NCBI RefSeq assembly: GCF_011927625.1
Contig: NZ_JAATIZ010000003.1
Location: 310,001 to 374,000 of the forward strand
DNA length: 64,000 nt
Direction of reading: 5' to 3'
From: Paenalcaligenes hominis
Lineage (GTDB): Bacteria; Pseudomonadota; Gammaproteobacteria; Burkholderiales; Burkholderiaceae_B
Shown here piece after piece: positions 27,953 through 37,263 of this stretch (positions are counted from its first letter, which is position 1; every line of letters starts with the position of its first letter). Both the position numbers and the translations under genes were made by a program. The notes beneath the pieces are model-generated. The model was not told where the DNA came from. It searched no databases and saw only the letters and a list, made by a program, of their open reading frames with translations.

Positions 27953-28744
27953 ATGAAAACAGTAGTTTTTATTGGCTATGGCGCGATGGCCCAAACCGTG
28001 CATCGGTTATTACCGCAAGGCGTTCGATTGGGTGGGGTGGTTGTGCCTTCTGCTGCGGTAGCAGAGATAAAAAATAAGCTTGATACCAGTGTCGAAGTCG
28101 TAAGTGCGATAGCAGAGCTTCAGCTTGAGCCTGACTTAGTGGTAGAGATGGCAGGGCAAGCAGGACTAAAAGAGCATGCAGGCGCGGTGTTAGAGCGATG
28201 CTGGCGTTTAGCGGTGATCTCTGTGGGCGCATTAGCTGATGCAGATTTGCTGGACTCATTACAACGCGTAGCCGAACAACACCAAGCACAAATACAGTTA
28301 TTACCAGGGGCCGTGGCAGGTATGGACGGCTTGAGGGCAGCCCGAGCTTTAGGTTTAGAGCAGGTCACCTATCAAGGGCGCAAACCCCCAACGGGTTGGA
28401 AAGGTAGCTATGCCGAACAACAAGTGGATTTAGATACCCTAACCGAAGCGACTGTATTTTTTACCGGTACAGCACGGGAAGCGGCACAGTTGTTCCCTGC
28501 CAATGCCAATGTAGCCGCCACTATTGGTTTAGCTGGGATAGGCATGGATGCGACGCAGGTTCAGCTTATTGCTGACCCAGCGGTGCAGCGTAATACCCAC
28601 ACCATTTATGCCAAAGGCGATTTTGGTGAAATGACCGTGCAGATGAAAGGTATTGCTTTGGCCGATAACCCTAAAACCTCCACTCTAGCAGCGTTAAGCA
28701 TTGTACGTGCCATTGAACAGATCAATCAGGTGTGGGTGATTTAG
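27953..28744 (+). CDS. aspartate-dehydrogenase-like protein (DUF108 family)
   Basis: This 263-residue protein has the N-terminal Rossmann loop (GYGAMAQTV) and the C-terminal domain of L-aspartate dehydrogenase, with RKPPTGW and NANVAATIGLAGIGMD. The family oxidises aspartate to iminoaspartate with NAD(P). Its presence next to an ALDH and a TPP enzyme in an aromatic operon suggests a role on another amino or oxo acid, or local supply of an amine. This is inference. Confidence 0.86.
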   Translation: MKTVVFIGYGAMAQTVHRLLPQGVRLGGVVVPSAAVAEIKNKLDTSVEVVSAIAELQLEPDLVVEMAGQAGLKEHAGAVLERCWRLAVISVGALADADLLDSLQRVAEQHQAQIQLLPGAVAGMDGLRAARALGLEQVTYQGRKPPTGWKGSYAEQQVDLDTLTEATVFFTGTAREAAQLFPANANVAATIGLAGIGMDATQVQLIADPAVQRNTHTIYAKGDFGEMTVQMKGIALADNPKTSTLAALSIVRAIEQINQVWVI

Positions 28745-28762
28745 CTATACCAAAGGGAAAGT

Positions 28763-30229
28763 ATGAAAAAGATTTTTTTAGCCGGAGAGTGGGTGTTAGG
28801 ACAGGGAAAGCCTACGGTAAGTTATTTCCCCGCGGATGGCACTAAAAATGATGAGTTCTCCACCGCTAGCGTAGAGCAAGTGGATGAGGCGGTGCGTAAA
28901 GCGCATCAAGCTTGGCAGCAGCCTGAGTGGCGCTTTAGTTTGCCGTCACAACGGGCTCGCGTGTTATGGAAAGTGGCCGAGCTGATCGAGGCACGTGTTG
29001 AGGAGTTAGCAGCATTACAAACCCGAGACAACGGCAAGCCATTGAGTGAAACTAGAGGCTTAGTCATGAGTGCGGCCCAAACAGCACGTTATATGGCCTC
29101 TGTATTGGATACATTAGATGAGGAGTTAACGAATCAGCGCGCTAGCGATACGTTAACGCTAAGTGTTTACGAGCCTTTAGGGGTGGTGGCAGCCATTACC
29201 CCATGGAATTCGCCAATCGCGTCAGAGATGCAAAAAATTGCTCCTGCCCTAGCTGGTGGTAACGCCATTGTATTAAAGCCAGCCGAACTGACCTCCTTAG
29301 TCGCTTTGCGATTAGCAGAGTTATTCGAAGAAGCTGGCTTACCCAAAGGCTTGCTGAGCATATTGCCTGGCAAAGGCTCAGTGGTCGGTAATGCATTAGT
29401 TCAGCACCACTTGGTACGCAAAATTTCTTTTACTGGAGGCACCAATACGGGTAAGCAGCTTGCCCATGTTGCCGCCGAGCGTCTGATTAGCACTTCGTTA
29501 GAGTTGGGCGGCAAATCACCTACAGTGGTTTTGGAAGATGCCGACCTAGAGCTGGCAGTAAACGGCGTTATTTATGGCATTTTTAGCTCGGCAGGTCAGG
29601 CGTGTATTGCTGGATCGCGTTTATTTGTGCATCAGTCTCGCTATGACGAGTTTGTAGCTCGCTTGGTAGAAAAAACAAACCGTTTACGCGTGGGTCATCC
29701 TGAAGACCCTGCGACTCAAGTGGGCCCGCTCATTGATGAAAACCACTTACGCGGTGTGGACGCCTATGTACAGCAAGCCAAAGCAGAAGGGGGGCAGGTA
29801 GTAACCGGAGGGCACCGTGTAACAGGCAATGGCTTAGACCAAGGTAGTTATTACGCCCCAACAGTTATTACGGGTTTATCCAATAGCGCTACGGTTTGCC
29901 AAGAGGAAATTTTTGGTCCGGTATTAGTGGTGATGCCCTTTGAGTCTGAACAAGAGCTGGTAAGTGTAGCGAACCAGAGTGTCTATGGCTTAGCAGCAGG
30001 TATATGGACAGAAAATTACCGTAAAGCTTGGCAGCTAGCACGCTTACTAGATGTGGGTACTGTGTGGATTAACACCTATAAGAAATTTTCTATTTCTACC
30101 CCCTTTGGTGGCTTCAAACAAAGTGGTGTAGGCAGAGAAAAAGGCCGGCACAGTATTTTGTCCTATATGCAGCAAAAAAGTATTTATATTGGTTTAGACA
30201 GTACCCCCAACCCATGGTGTGAAGGGTAA
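28763..30229 (+). CDS. aldehyde dehydrogenase
   Basis: The 488-residue enzyme oxidises an aldehyde to an acid with NAD(P). The full set of family marks is present: FTGGTNTGK for nucleotide binding, LELGGKSP with the general-base Glu, and GQACIAGSR with the catalytic Cys. It lies directly upstream of a TPP enzyme, which suggests it oxidises the aldehyde released by 2-oxo-acid decarboxylation. The substrate is unknown. Confidence 0.94.
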   Translation: MKKIFLAGEWVLGQGKPTVSYFPADGTKNDEFSTASVEQVDEAVRKAHQAWQQPEWRFSLPSQRARVLWKVAELIEARVEELAALQTRDNGKPLSETRGLVMSAAQTARYMASVLDTLDEELTNQRASDTLTLSVYEPLGVVAAITPWNSPIASEMQKIAPALAGGNAIVLKPAELTSLVALRLAELFEEAGLPKGLLSILPGKGSVVGNALVQHHLVRKISFTGGTNTGKQLAHVAAERLISTSLELGGKSPTVVLEDADLELAVNGVIYGIFSSAGQACIAGSRLFVHQSRYDEFVARLVEKTNRLRVGHPEDPATQVGPLIDENHLRGVDAYVQQAKAEGGQVVTGGHRVTGNGLDQGSYYAPTVITGLSNSATVCQEEIFGPVLVVMPFESEQELVSVANQSVYGLAAGIWTENYRKAWQLARLLDVGTVWINTYKKFSISTPFGGFKQSGVGREKGRHSILSYMQQKSIYIGLDSTPNPWCEG

Positions 30230-30243
30230 TCAAGGAGAAAAAG

Positions 30244-31881
30244 ATGACTAAAGTCACTGTTGGAGAGGCAATCGTACGCGTGCTAGAGGCACATCAGGTA
30301 AAAAATATGCATGGCGTGATTTCCATTCATAACTTACCTATTGCCGATGCGGTGGGACGCCGTGAAAAAATGCATTTTGTTTGCGCCCGCGGTGAAGCGG
30401 GGGCAGTGTCAATGGCCGATGCAGAAGCACGTTTTACAGGTTTGGGGGTGGCTTTAACCAGTACCGGCGCAGGCGCTGGCAATGCGGTGGGTTCGTTAAT
30501 TGAAGCCTTTAATGCCAGTAGCCCCGTTTTGCATTTAACCGGTCAGGTAGAACGAGAATACTTAGACCGCGACGTGAGCTTCATTCATGAGGCCAAGGAT
30601 CAATTGAATTTTTTACGAGCTGCTAGCAAAGCGGCATTTCGTGTTATGAGTCCTGAGCATGCAGTGGGTGTAGTACGTGAAGCCATACGTGTCGCCACTA
30701 CTGTACCAATGGGGCCTGTCAGTGTAGAGATCCCCATCGATGTGCAGGCGGCCGAAATAGATCTGCCTAGAGATTTAACCCCGGTGGCTCCATTAGCATT
30801 GCCTCAGCCTTCAGCAGCAGAGATCACAGCTTTAGTGGAGGCGCTAAAAGCCGCCAAACGACCTATATTTTGGGTGGGAGGGGGCGCCTTGGGCGCAGGC
30901 GCAGAGGTGCAAGCTTTTGCTGATTTGGGCATACCTGTTGTGTCCTCAACGCACGGCAGAGGCATCTTGGACGATGCTCATCCACGCAGTTTGGGGGCAT
31001 TTCATAACTCAGAGCAGGTAGAGCGTTTATTGGCTGAGGCTGATCTCTTGGTTATCGTAGGCTCTAGATTACGCAGTAATGAAACCAAAACCTACAGTAT
31101 CGAATTGGCACCGCATCGAATCCAAATAGATGCTACCCCGATGGCGCAACAGCGTAATTACCCAGTGAGCCATTTTATTTGTGCAGACAGTCAGTACTTA
31201 TTGCACCAAGCCCTAACACAACTTGAGGGGCACACATGGGTAGACGCGCAGTACGATCAACAGATTAGCGCGGCAAAGCAAGATGCGGTTCGTGCGTTAA
31301 GCGAGCAAATAGGCGTCTATGCAGATCTATGCTTTGCTTTACGAGAGGCGTTGCCTTCGGACAGTATTTTAGTACGCGATATCACCATGTCTGGCAGCAC
31401 TTGGGGCAGCCGACTTTTCCCTGTAAGCAAGCCTTTACAAAACATTCACTCCTTAGCCGGTGCTATTGGCTTGGGGCTAGCTCATGGCATAGGTACAGCT
31501 ATAGCAAACCCCGATAAAAAAGTGGTTGCTTTAGTGGGTGATGGGGGGCTGATGCTAGGTTTAGGCGAAATAGCCACGTTAGTTCAAGAAAAAAGCAATA
31601 TGATATTGTTAGTAATGAATGACGGCGGCTATGGGGTAATGCGAGGCATTCAACGTCGCTATTTTGATGACCGACAATACTTTAATGAGCTACATACACC
31701 TAGTTATAAAAAAATAGGCGAGGCGATGCAATGCCCAAGTTTTGAAGTAAAAAGCCTAGATGAATTTAAAGCAGTAATTGCTGAGGCGGTAGCCATCAAT
31801 GGGCCTGCTGTTATTGAGGTTGACATGGCAGCGTTAGGACCTTTAAATTTTTCTGGGCCACCTCAGAAAAAGTTGTATTAA
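30244..31881 (+). CDS. thiamine-pyrophosphate enzyme (benzoylformate decarboxylase/acetolactate synthase type)
   Basis: This 545-residue TPP enzyme has the catalytic glutamate in the RGEAGAVSMAD segment (near 51) and the cofactor motif GDGGLML...N (about 430-460). The three-domain layout (N-terminal, central, C-terminal TPP) is complete. It fits the 2-oxo-acid decarboxylase group as well as acetolactate-synthase-like ones; paired with ALDH a decarboxylase is more likely. It is the last gene of the operon and ends 15 bp before a terminator. Confidence 0.92.
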   Translation: MTKVTVGEAIVRVLEAHQVKNMHGVISIHNLPIADAVGRREKMHFVCARGEAGAVSMADAEARFTGLGVALTSTGAGAGNAVGSLIEAFNASSPVLHLTGQVEREYLDRDVSFIHEAKDQLNFLRAASKAAFRVMSPEHAVGVVREAIRVATTVPMGPVSVEIPIDVQAAEIDLPRDLTPVAPLALPQPSAAEITALVEALKAAKRPIFWVGGGALGAGAEVQAFADLGIPVVSSTHGRGILDDAHPRSLGAFHNSEQVERLLAEADLLVIVGSRLRSNETKTYSIELAPHRIQIDATPMAQQRNYPVSHFICADSQYLLHQALTQLEGHTWVDAQYDQQISAAKQDAVRALSEQIGVYADLCFALREALPSDSILVRDITMSGSTWGSRLFPVSKPLQNIHSLAGAIGLGLAHGIGTAIANPDKKVVALVGDGGLMLGLGEIATLVQEKSNMILLVMNDGGYGVMRGIQRRYFDDRQYFNELHTPSYKKIGEAMQCPSFEVKSLDEFKAVIAEAVAINGPAVIEVDMAALGPLNFSGPPQKKLY

Positions 31882-31896
31882 GCCTATTTTTAAACT

Positions 31897-31930
31897 AAAT
31901 AACCCTCAACAACAGTTTGAGGGTTATTTG
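31897..31930. terminator. terminator shared by the operon and the convergent LysR gene
   Basis: A 13-bp perfect stem (31897-31909 with 31917-31929) has a 7-nt loop and a flanking T-run. The LysR stop codon at 31924-31926 lies inside the right arm, so the same hairpin works for both strands. Confidence 0.9.
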
Positions 31931-32805
31931 TTTGTTAAATAGTCAAAAAGCAACTTGGCGCTAACAGACAAATCTTTTTTAGTTCGGATCCCTATCGCTA
32001 GTTGTCGTTGCGCCCAATCGTCTTTTAGTTCAATAAAATGCGTATCGGGTATCTGAAAAATTTGGGTGCTTTGCCTAGGCATTACGCCAATTCCCATACC
32101 TGCATTGACCAATAGTGCCATGGTTTCGTAACTATCAATCTCGGCACGCACCTTTATGTGTTGATTGACTTCCATTGCCGCTTTGGTAATTTGGTAATTA
32201 ATTTGCGTACCACTACGTAATACAATTTGCTCATAATCTAAGCACTGTTTGAAATATAAACTGTTGTATTGAGTTAATGGATGGTTAGTTGGCACTAATA
32301 AACCCAACACGTCTTTTCTGAAAAAATAGCTCTCTATTTTTGCATCGTGCGGCAGGGCGGAATAAATGCCAATGTCAGCTTTGCCTTTCTCTATATCGTA
32401 AACAATATTCTGGCTGTTTTTTTCTTCTATTTTTAAATGAATAGTGGGGTACTTTTGTATAAAGTCAGATAATAAGTCGGGCAGGTTTTGGGAAAGAGCA
32501 GAGATATTGGCCAGAATATGAATATGGCTTTGGCGTTCTTGGGAAAAATCATGCAGGTGATCTTTTAAAGCCTGGGCATTTTGTAATAGGTTACGAGCCC
32601 GATACAGCAGCTCAAGACCCGCTTCGGTGGGGGCGACCCCTTTATTAGTGCGATGTAATAGCTGAATATTCAGTTGGGTTTCGAGCTCGCTGATACGGCG
32701 GCTGACAGCCGCCGAGGCAATGTGCTCTTTATGGGCGGCTTGGCTAATCGTACCTTCTTCTATTACTCGTACAAATAGTTTTAAGCTCATTAAGTCTAAG
32801 GTCAT
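31924..32805 (-). CDS. LysR-family regulator
   Basis: The protein is about 293 residues with an N-terminal LysR helix-turn-helix (GTISQAAHKEHIASAAVSRR) and a C-terminal effector domain. ATG 32805 (MTLDLMSLKLFV) is preferred; an upstream frame to 32868 has no family resemblance. It converges on the Rieske operon and shares its terminator. It may regulate the operon or the maleate isomerase gene upstream. The target is unproven. Confidence 0.88.
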   Translation of the reverse strand: MTLDLMSLKLFVRVIEEGTISQAAHKEHIASAAVSRRISELETQLNIQLLHRTNKGVAPTEAGLELLYRARNLLQNAQALKDHLHDFSQERQSHIHILANISALSQNLPDLLSDFIQKYPTIHLKIEEKNSQNIVYDIEKGKADIGIYSALPHDAKIESYFFRKDVLGLLVPTNHPLTQYNSLYFKQCLDYEQIVLRSGTQINYQITKAAMEVNQHIKVRAEIDSYETMALLVNAGMGIGVMPRQSTQIFQIPDTHFIELKDDWAQRQLAIGIRTKKDLSVSAKLLFDYLTNK

Positions 32806-32891
32806 AGCGGTCTTCAGAGATTGCCTAGTGATATGTTTTCGCCTTGAATGACCAGGCGCTGCGCGCATTTTAGTTAATTATATACCGTAGC

Positions 32892-32913
32892 GTAGGGTGA
32901 GCTCATACCCTAC
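32892..32913. repeat. inverted repeat upstream of the LysR gene
   Basis: GTAGGGT (32892-32898) and ACCCTAC (32907-32913) with an 8-bp centre. It lies 87 bp upstream of the LysR start, a plausible autoregulatory site or part of the neighbouring terminator structure. Confidence 0.35.
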
Positions 32914-32922
32914 TACGCATAC

Positions 32923-32950
32923 AAAAAAGCGGCCTTTAAAAGGCCGCTTT
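32923..32950 (-). terminator. terminator of the maleate isomerase gene
   Basis: AAAGCGGCCTT (32926-32936) pairs with AAGGCCGCTTT (32940-32950), and on the minus strand a T-run follows. It sits 27 bp beyond the maleate isomerase stop (32977). Confidence 0.87.
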
Positions 32951-32976
32951 GCGAACGCACTAGCTGATAACTAGGC

Positions 32977-33735
32977 TTAGATGCTGGTTTTGCCAGACAA
33001 CAAGAAGCCGGCGTCAGGCACACGAGTTTCCAGCCCCAATGTTTTCAACATTTGGTATACGGTGGCAACAGAGGCGGATAAAACCGGTTTACCAATCATG
33101 TCTTCAGCACGTTGAATAGCTGGCAAGGAAGGCATTTGTACACACGCGGATAACACCACGGCGTCGACGCCCTCGTGATCCAAGCGCTGAACGTGCTCAA
33201 GCAGATTTTCTGGGTTAAGCAGACCGACCTCTAGGTTGTCAGAAACCTCTAGGCTGATGGAGTCTTTGACCTCGATGCCTTCGGCTTCGATGTATTCGAC
33301 AACGCGCTGGGTTAATGGCTTCATGTAGGGGGTGATAACTGACACTTTTTTAATGCCAAACTCTTTCATGCTGTCGACCAATGCACCCGCTGAGCTAAGT
33401 ACAGGAATATCCACGCCTGTGGATTTCACAGCCGCCTCTAGGCGTTCCTGAGACTGACGGTGGTAACCATTACCCTGAGCCATAATGGCGACTAAGCAGG
33501 CGTAGGCCATGACGTCACAGCGTGCATCGGCGAGTTCCACCACACAACGGTCGCTGGCGGCATCCATGGCTTTAAGCTCTTCGGGTGTCACATTCATCAT
33601 GCGCATGCGTGAGGAGTGAAACGTAAAGCGATCAGCAGGGTTAGCAGCCATGCGTGCATTAAGCATCGCTGGGATTTCGGTTTCCATAGTTGTGTTAGAA
33701 CTAGGAACGATTTGACCAATGCGGTAAGTTTTCAT
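32977..33735 (-). CDS. maleate cis-trans isomerase (Asp/Glu racemase superfamily)
   Basis: The 252-residue enzyme converts maleate to fumarate. It begins MKTYRIGQIVPSSNTTMETE; ATG 33735 has GGTGGAG just upstream. Two cysteines in the racemase-type active site are visible: Cys in YACLVAIMAQGN (near 80) and Cys in SACVQMPS (near 195). Maleate comes from nicotinate, gentisate or similar ring breakdown, so this could serve a pathway in this window. It is a separate transcript from the Rieske operon. Confidence 0.9.
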   Translation of the reverse strand: MKTYRIGQIVPSSNTTMETEIPAMLNARMAANPADRFTFHSSRMRMMNVTPEELKAMDAASDRCVVELADARCDVMAYACLVAIMAQGNGYHRQSQERLEAAVKSTGVDIPVLSSAGALVDSMKEFGIKKVSVITPYMKPLTQRVVEYIEAEGIEVKDSISLEVSDNLEVGLLNPENLLEHVQRLDHEGVDAVVLSACVQMPSLPAIQRAEDMIGKPVLSASVATVYQMLKTLGLETRVPDAGFLLSGKTSI

Positions 33736-33833
33736 GTCTCCACCTACAAAAATAAAGAATAACGATAGTTTAATCCATGTACAGCAATGCGTAAAATGCT
33801 GATTGATCATACTGCCATCGCATTTTGCGATGG

Positions 33834-35228
33834 CTAGGGTTTGTTGTTAATAAAGCCTTTGACTACCGTTAGAGCAATAATTTTCAGGTCAAGCCATAAT
33901 GACCAGTTATTGATATACCACAGATCGTATTCCACCCGTTTCTCCATTTTCTCTAGGGTGTCGGTCTCGCCGCGCAAGCCATTAATTTGCGCCCAACCTG
34001 TGATACCGGGCTTAACCTTATGCCGACGCATATAGGTTTCAATCATGTCTTTGTAGTATTCATTATGGGCAAGTGCATGAGGGCGGGGCCCAACAATAGA
34101 CATACGACCTTGCAGTACATTGTAAAACTGGGGCAGTTCGTCCAGACTGGTTTTACGTAAAAACGCCCCCAAGCGAGTGATACGAGGGTCATTCGCAGAG
34201 GCTTGGGTTACGGTACCGTCTTGTTCGTTATGCACTTCCATCGAGCGGAATTTATAGACTTTAAAAGGTTTGCCATTAATACCGGTACGCTGCTGTTTAA
34301 ACAATACTGGGCCGGGCGAGGTGAGACGGATTGCTAAATAAATCAGCAAGCACACTGGCAAAATGATCAGGCCAATCAGAGAGCTCATGACAATGTCGAA
34401 GCCGCGTTTAATTAAACGATGGCCTCCATCCATGGGGCTGCAGCTGATATCAATGCTATAAAGCCCTGCTATATGACTAATTCGGTGATTAAGTAATGCC
34501 AGATTAGTCAGATCAGGAAAGAAACGAATATCAGCGGTTTGATGCCTACAGGTGTGCAAAATGGCAGTGATTTTGTCGGCTTCGGCTAACGAGAGACAAA
34601 TCCAGATCTCGTGAGGTGGATGAGCGCTAATGGTTTGTTGAATGTCAGCGAGAAAATCCGCGTTATTGGCTGTGCTAATGGTTGAACGGATAGAGTAGCC
34701 AGCGCGGGGTAAATTGTCTGAGGTATTAAAAATAGGATGACGACTTTGGTCATCACTGATCACTAAGACATTTTTCTGGTTACGACCCCGAGCACGTATT
34801 TGCCCAAGTGCAAAATACACCAGCAGTCTAAAGATAAAAAGAAACCCAAAACTGATAAACAGCGTGGAGGACATCCACTGTCTAGAAAAATAATGAGCTA
34901 GTTGCGTACCAATCGCAATAAAAGACAGCACAAGCAAGGCCGATAGCCATGCCATGGTTAATCGTTTAAACGGTTGCCAGAAGGTTTGTCCACGCCATGA
35001 ACTATAAGCGCGGGTGACGATTTGGCTCAAAATAATGAGAAGCGCAAAGACCAACGAAGCCAATAAATAAGAATCATTCATGGACCACGTACCAAAGCGC
35101 CACCAATAACTGAGGTAAGCGGCGCCCAGCAGCAGGGCTAAATCCATTAACCCTGCAGCGAAAGCCACAGGATAACGCTCTGCAAAAATAGAGGGCGGCT
35201 GGTTATAGTTATGCAAATTCGTTCTCAA
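33834..35228 (-). CDS. exopolysaccharide priming glycosyl-phosphotransferase (WcaJ type)
   Basis: This 464-residue membrane enzyme transfers a sugar-1-phosphate to undecaprenyl phosphate, starting polysaccharide repeat synthesis. It has an N-terminal multi-TM part (about 20-150), a cytoplasmic Rossmann-like segment, another TM (about 275-298) and the C-terminal sugar-transferase domain ([13 protein letters not shown]-like, [38 protein letters not shown]). The start is a TTG at 35228, so the N-terminus is uncertain by a few residues. It is the last gene of the rmlB-GT-GT operon. Confidence 0.9.
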   Translation of the reverse strand: MRTNLHNYNQPPSIFAERYPVAFAAGLMDLALLLGAAYLSYWWRFGTWSMNDSYLLASLVFALLIILSQIVTRAYSSWRGQTFWQPFKRLTMAWLSALLVLSFIAIGTQLAHYFSRQWMSSTLFISFGFLFIFRLLVYFALGQIRARGRNQKNVLVISDDQSRHPIFNTSDNLPRAGYSIRSTISTANNADFLADIQQTISAHPPHEIWICLSLAEADKITAILHTCRHQTADIRFFPDLTNLALLNHRISHIAGLYSIDISCSPMDGGHRLIKRGFDIVMSSLIGLIILPVCLLIYLAIRLTSPGPVLFKQQRTGINGKPFKVYKFRSMEVHNEQDGTVTQASANDPRITRLGAFLRKTSLDELPQFYNVLQGRMSIVGPRPHALAHNEYYKDMIETYMRRHKVKPGITGWAQINGLRGETDTLEKMEKRVEYDLWYINNWSLWLDLKIIALTVVKGFINNKP

Positions 35229-35246
35229 CGATCAAAGCAGAGGGAA

Positions 35247-36389
35247 CTACGGTTCGATATCGTTAGGGCTAACGGTGTCGTAGGGGTTAAATTCAGTTAA
35301 CAGCTCTTCGTAGTCATGCAGTATTTGTTCCCATGTGAACTGCTCTGCATGACGGAGTCGGGCGGCTTTTTTCATGGCTTGGGCACGCTCGGGGTTAGCT
35401 AATAGCTCGGAAAGTAACTGCGCAAAGCCAGTGGTGTCTTTGAAAAACACAGCGGCTTCGGAGCCAGTGACCCAACGGTTAAAGTCATTGTCATGGGCAA
35501 TCACGGGGTTGCCAGCAGCTAGCGCTTCGACCAAAGAAGGGTTCGTGCCCCCGACTTGGTGGCCGTGTATATATAAATAGCTATGATAGCGTAGAGCGGC
35601 AAGTGTCGATTTGTCATAGATTGCACCTAAAAATTGCACCTCGGCACTGCCTGAAGCCAACACGCGCTGGTGGTAGGGGTTATCGGCTTTAAAATCGCCT
35701 AATACCACCAAGCGATGTCCGCGTGGTTCTCGGCTAAACCCTTGGACAATTTCCAAAATCGAGTTTTCAGGCTCGGGGCGCGCAATAACCGTGGAAAACT
35801 TTCCCGGTTCTAGCCCTAGCTCGCGAATAGGTGCTGCGCTGGCATCTATTAACGCATCAGCGCCGTAAGGGATGACAGTAATGTCAGACTCTTTGGCCGA
35901 GCGCTGGGCTAAATGCGCAGCAATGGCTGGGTGATCGGCAATAAGATGCGTGCCTGACCAACACGCAATGCGCTCGTTGATACGTAGCCACAACTTGGCA
36001 AAAGGCCCCCATTTGGCGCGCTCGTATTCAATACCATCCATATTGAATAAATTAGGCTTGCCGCGCACACGTTGTACTAAATTAAATAGGGCACTGTTAT
36101 AGCCTAAGGTTAAGCCAAGAGCGGGCTGTTTACGGGCATGGAGTGCGGCTTTTAAGTCAAAAATTAAGGTGCCCAGCGGGCCGGCTTGTTTTACAGGAAT
36201 ATGAACACGACGCACACGGCCCCACATCGTTTCATAGGGCACCGTACGATTCCAGTCCTCTTGGCAGTAAACGGTAACGCTCCACCCTTTTTGAACTAAA
36301 TGGGTGGACAGTTTCTCAGCAAAGGTCTCAAAGCCACCATGTTGAGCAGGAACCCCGCGAGTTCCTAAGATTAAAAGTCGTTTATGCAT
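35247..36389 (-). CDS. GT-B glycosyltransferase (DUF1972-type)
   Basis: The 380-residue protein has an N-terminal DUF1972-like motif (LILGTRGVPAQHGGFETFAE) and a C-terminal GT4-like domain with PSLVEALAAGNPVIAHDN near residue 290. Such proteins add rhamnose or other sugars during polysaccharide synthesis. It is 18 bp upstream of the priming transferase, in the same operon. Confidence 0.88.
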   Translation of the reverse strand: MHKRLLILGTRGVPAQHGGFETFAEKLSTHLVQKGWSVTVYCQEDWNRTVPYETMWGRVRRVHIPVKQAGPLGTLIFDLKAALHARKQPALGLTLGYNSALFNLVQRVRGKPNLFNMDGIEYERAKWGPFAKLWLRINERIACWSGTHLIADHPAIAAHLAQRSAKESDITVIPYGADALIDASAAPIRELGLEPGKFSTVIARPEPENSILEIVQGFSREPRGHRLVVLGDFKADNPYHQRVLASGSAEVQFLGAIYDKSTLAALRYHSYLYIHGHQVGGTNPSLVEALAAGNPVIAHDNDFNRWVTGSEAAVFFKDTTGFAQLLSELLANPERAQAMKKAARLRHAEQFTWEQILHDYEELLTEFNPYDTVSPNDIEP

Positions 36390-36402
36390 AGGACAGGAAA
36401 AG

Positions 36403-37260
36403 TTATTTATAAAAAAAACGCTGTAGATTAAGTTTTAGCTTGCGCCACACCACAGCAAAAAAGCTGACTGGCTGCTGTAAATAGTGCGCTGCGGCTTGGC
36501 TACGTCGGCTAATCGCTACCAATTGAGTGAGCTTGCGTCTGGCATACGCATAGTTAAACGAATGAGCCGCCTCTACATTACGCCCGTGTTGTCTATACAG
36601 CACGGTAGGTTCGGCTAAGGCGACCGCATGCCCAGACTGACTGACTGCAATCGCAATCCAATGATCATGAAAGAGTTTCAAGTGCACGGGAATAGGTAAA
36701 ACAGCTGTAACCGCGGCACGGTTTATCAAAATCGTACAGCCTGTAACCATATTTTGCACTAATAGATCGCGCCAGTCATTGATCCAAGTCGGGTTTAGCT
36801 TTTGTAATGCCCAAAATGAGTCCGCAATCAGGTTGAGCTCAGCGTCAACGACGCGCAAATCGCTACAAACAAGGAAAGGAGCCGGGCTAAACTGGCGCTC
36901 TAAAGACTGCATAGCCACTAATTGGATACGTAACTTATGGGCTAGCCAGATATCGTCCTGATCAGCCAACGCCACATAAGGGGCAGTGCTTAATGCCAAA
37001 AGTTGGGCAAAGTTTTCGGTCACATTGCCTTTGCCTTCGGTGCGTTCAAATAAATCAATATGACGCCGAGCGGGCAGCGGCTGGGTCATTAGCTGCTGGA
37101 CGATGGCTACGGTCGCGTCGGTAGAACCATCGTCTCGAACCAGAATACGAATGGGCCCTGCGTAATCCTGCTCTAGGATGGATTCGATCTGCGCTTTAAT
37201 ATAGCGCTCGCCATTAAAGGCGGCCAAAACCACGTCAATAGCAGGGTAGTCTTTGGGCAT
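36403..37260 (-). CDS. GT2-family glycosyltransferase (rhamnosyltransferase-like)
   Basis: The 285-residue enzyme has the GT-A entry DVVLAAFNGERYIKAQIESI (8-27), the nucleotide-binding RDDGSTD and the DQDDIW acidic motif. That pattern matches bacterial rhamnosyltransferases of the RfbG/WbbL group. It lies 3 bp after the rmlB stop. Confidence 0.87.
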   Translation of the reverse strand: MPKDYPAIDVVLAAFNGERYIKAQIESILEQDYAGPIRILVRDDGSTDATVAIVQQLMTQPLPARRHIDLFERTEGKGNVTENFAQLLALSTAPYVALADQDDIWLAHKLRIQLVAMQSLERQFSPAPFLVCSDLRVVDAELNLIADSFWALQKLNPTWINDWRDLLVQNMVTGCTILINRAAVTAVLPIPVHLKLFHDHWIAIAVSQSGHAVALAEPTVLYRQHGRNVEAAHSFNYAYARRKLTQLVAISRRSQAAAHYLQQPVSFFAVVWRKLKLNLQRFFYK

Positions 37261-37263
37261 GGA

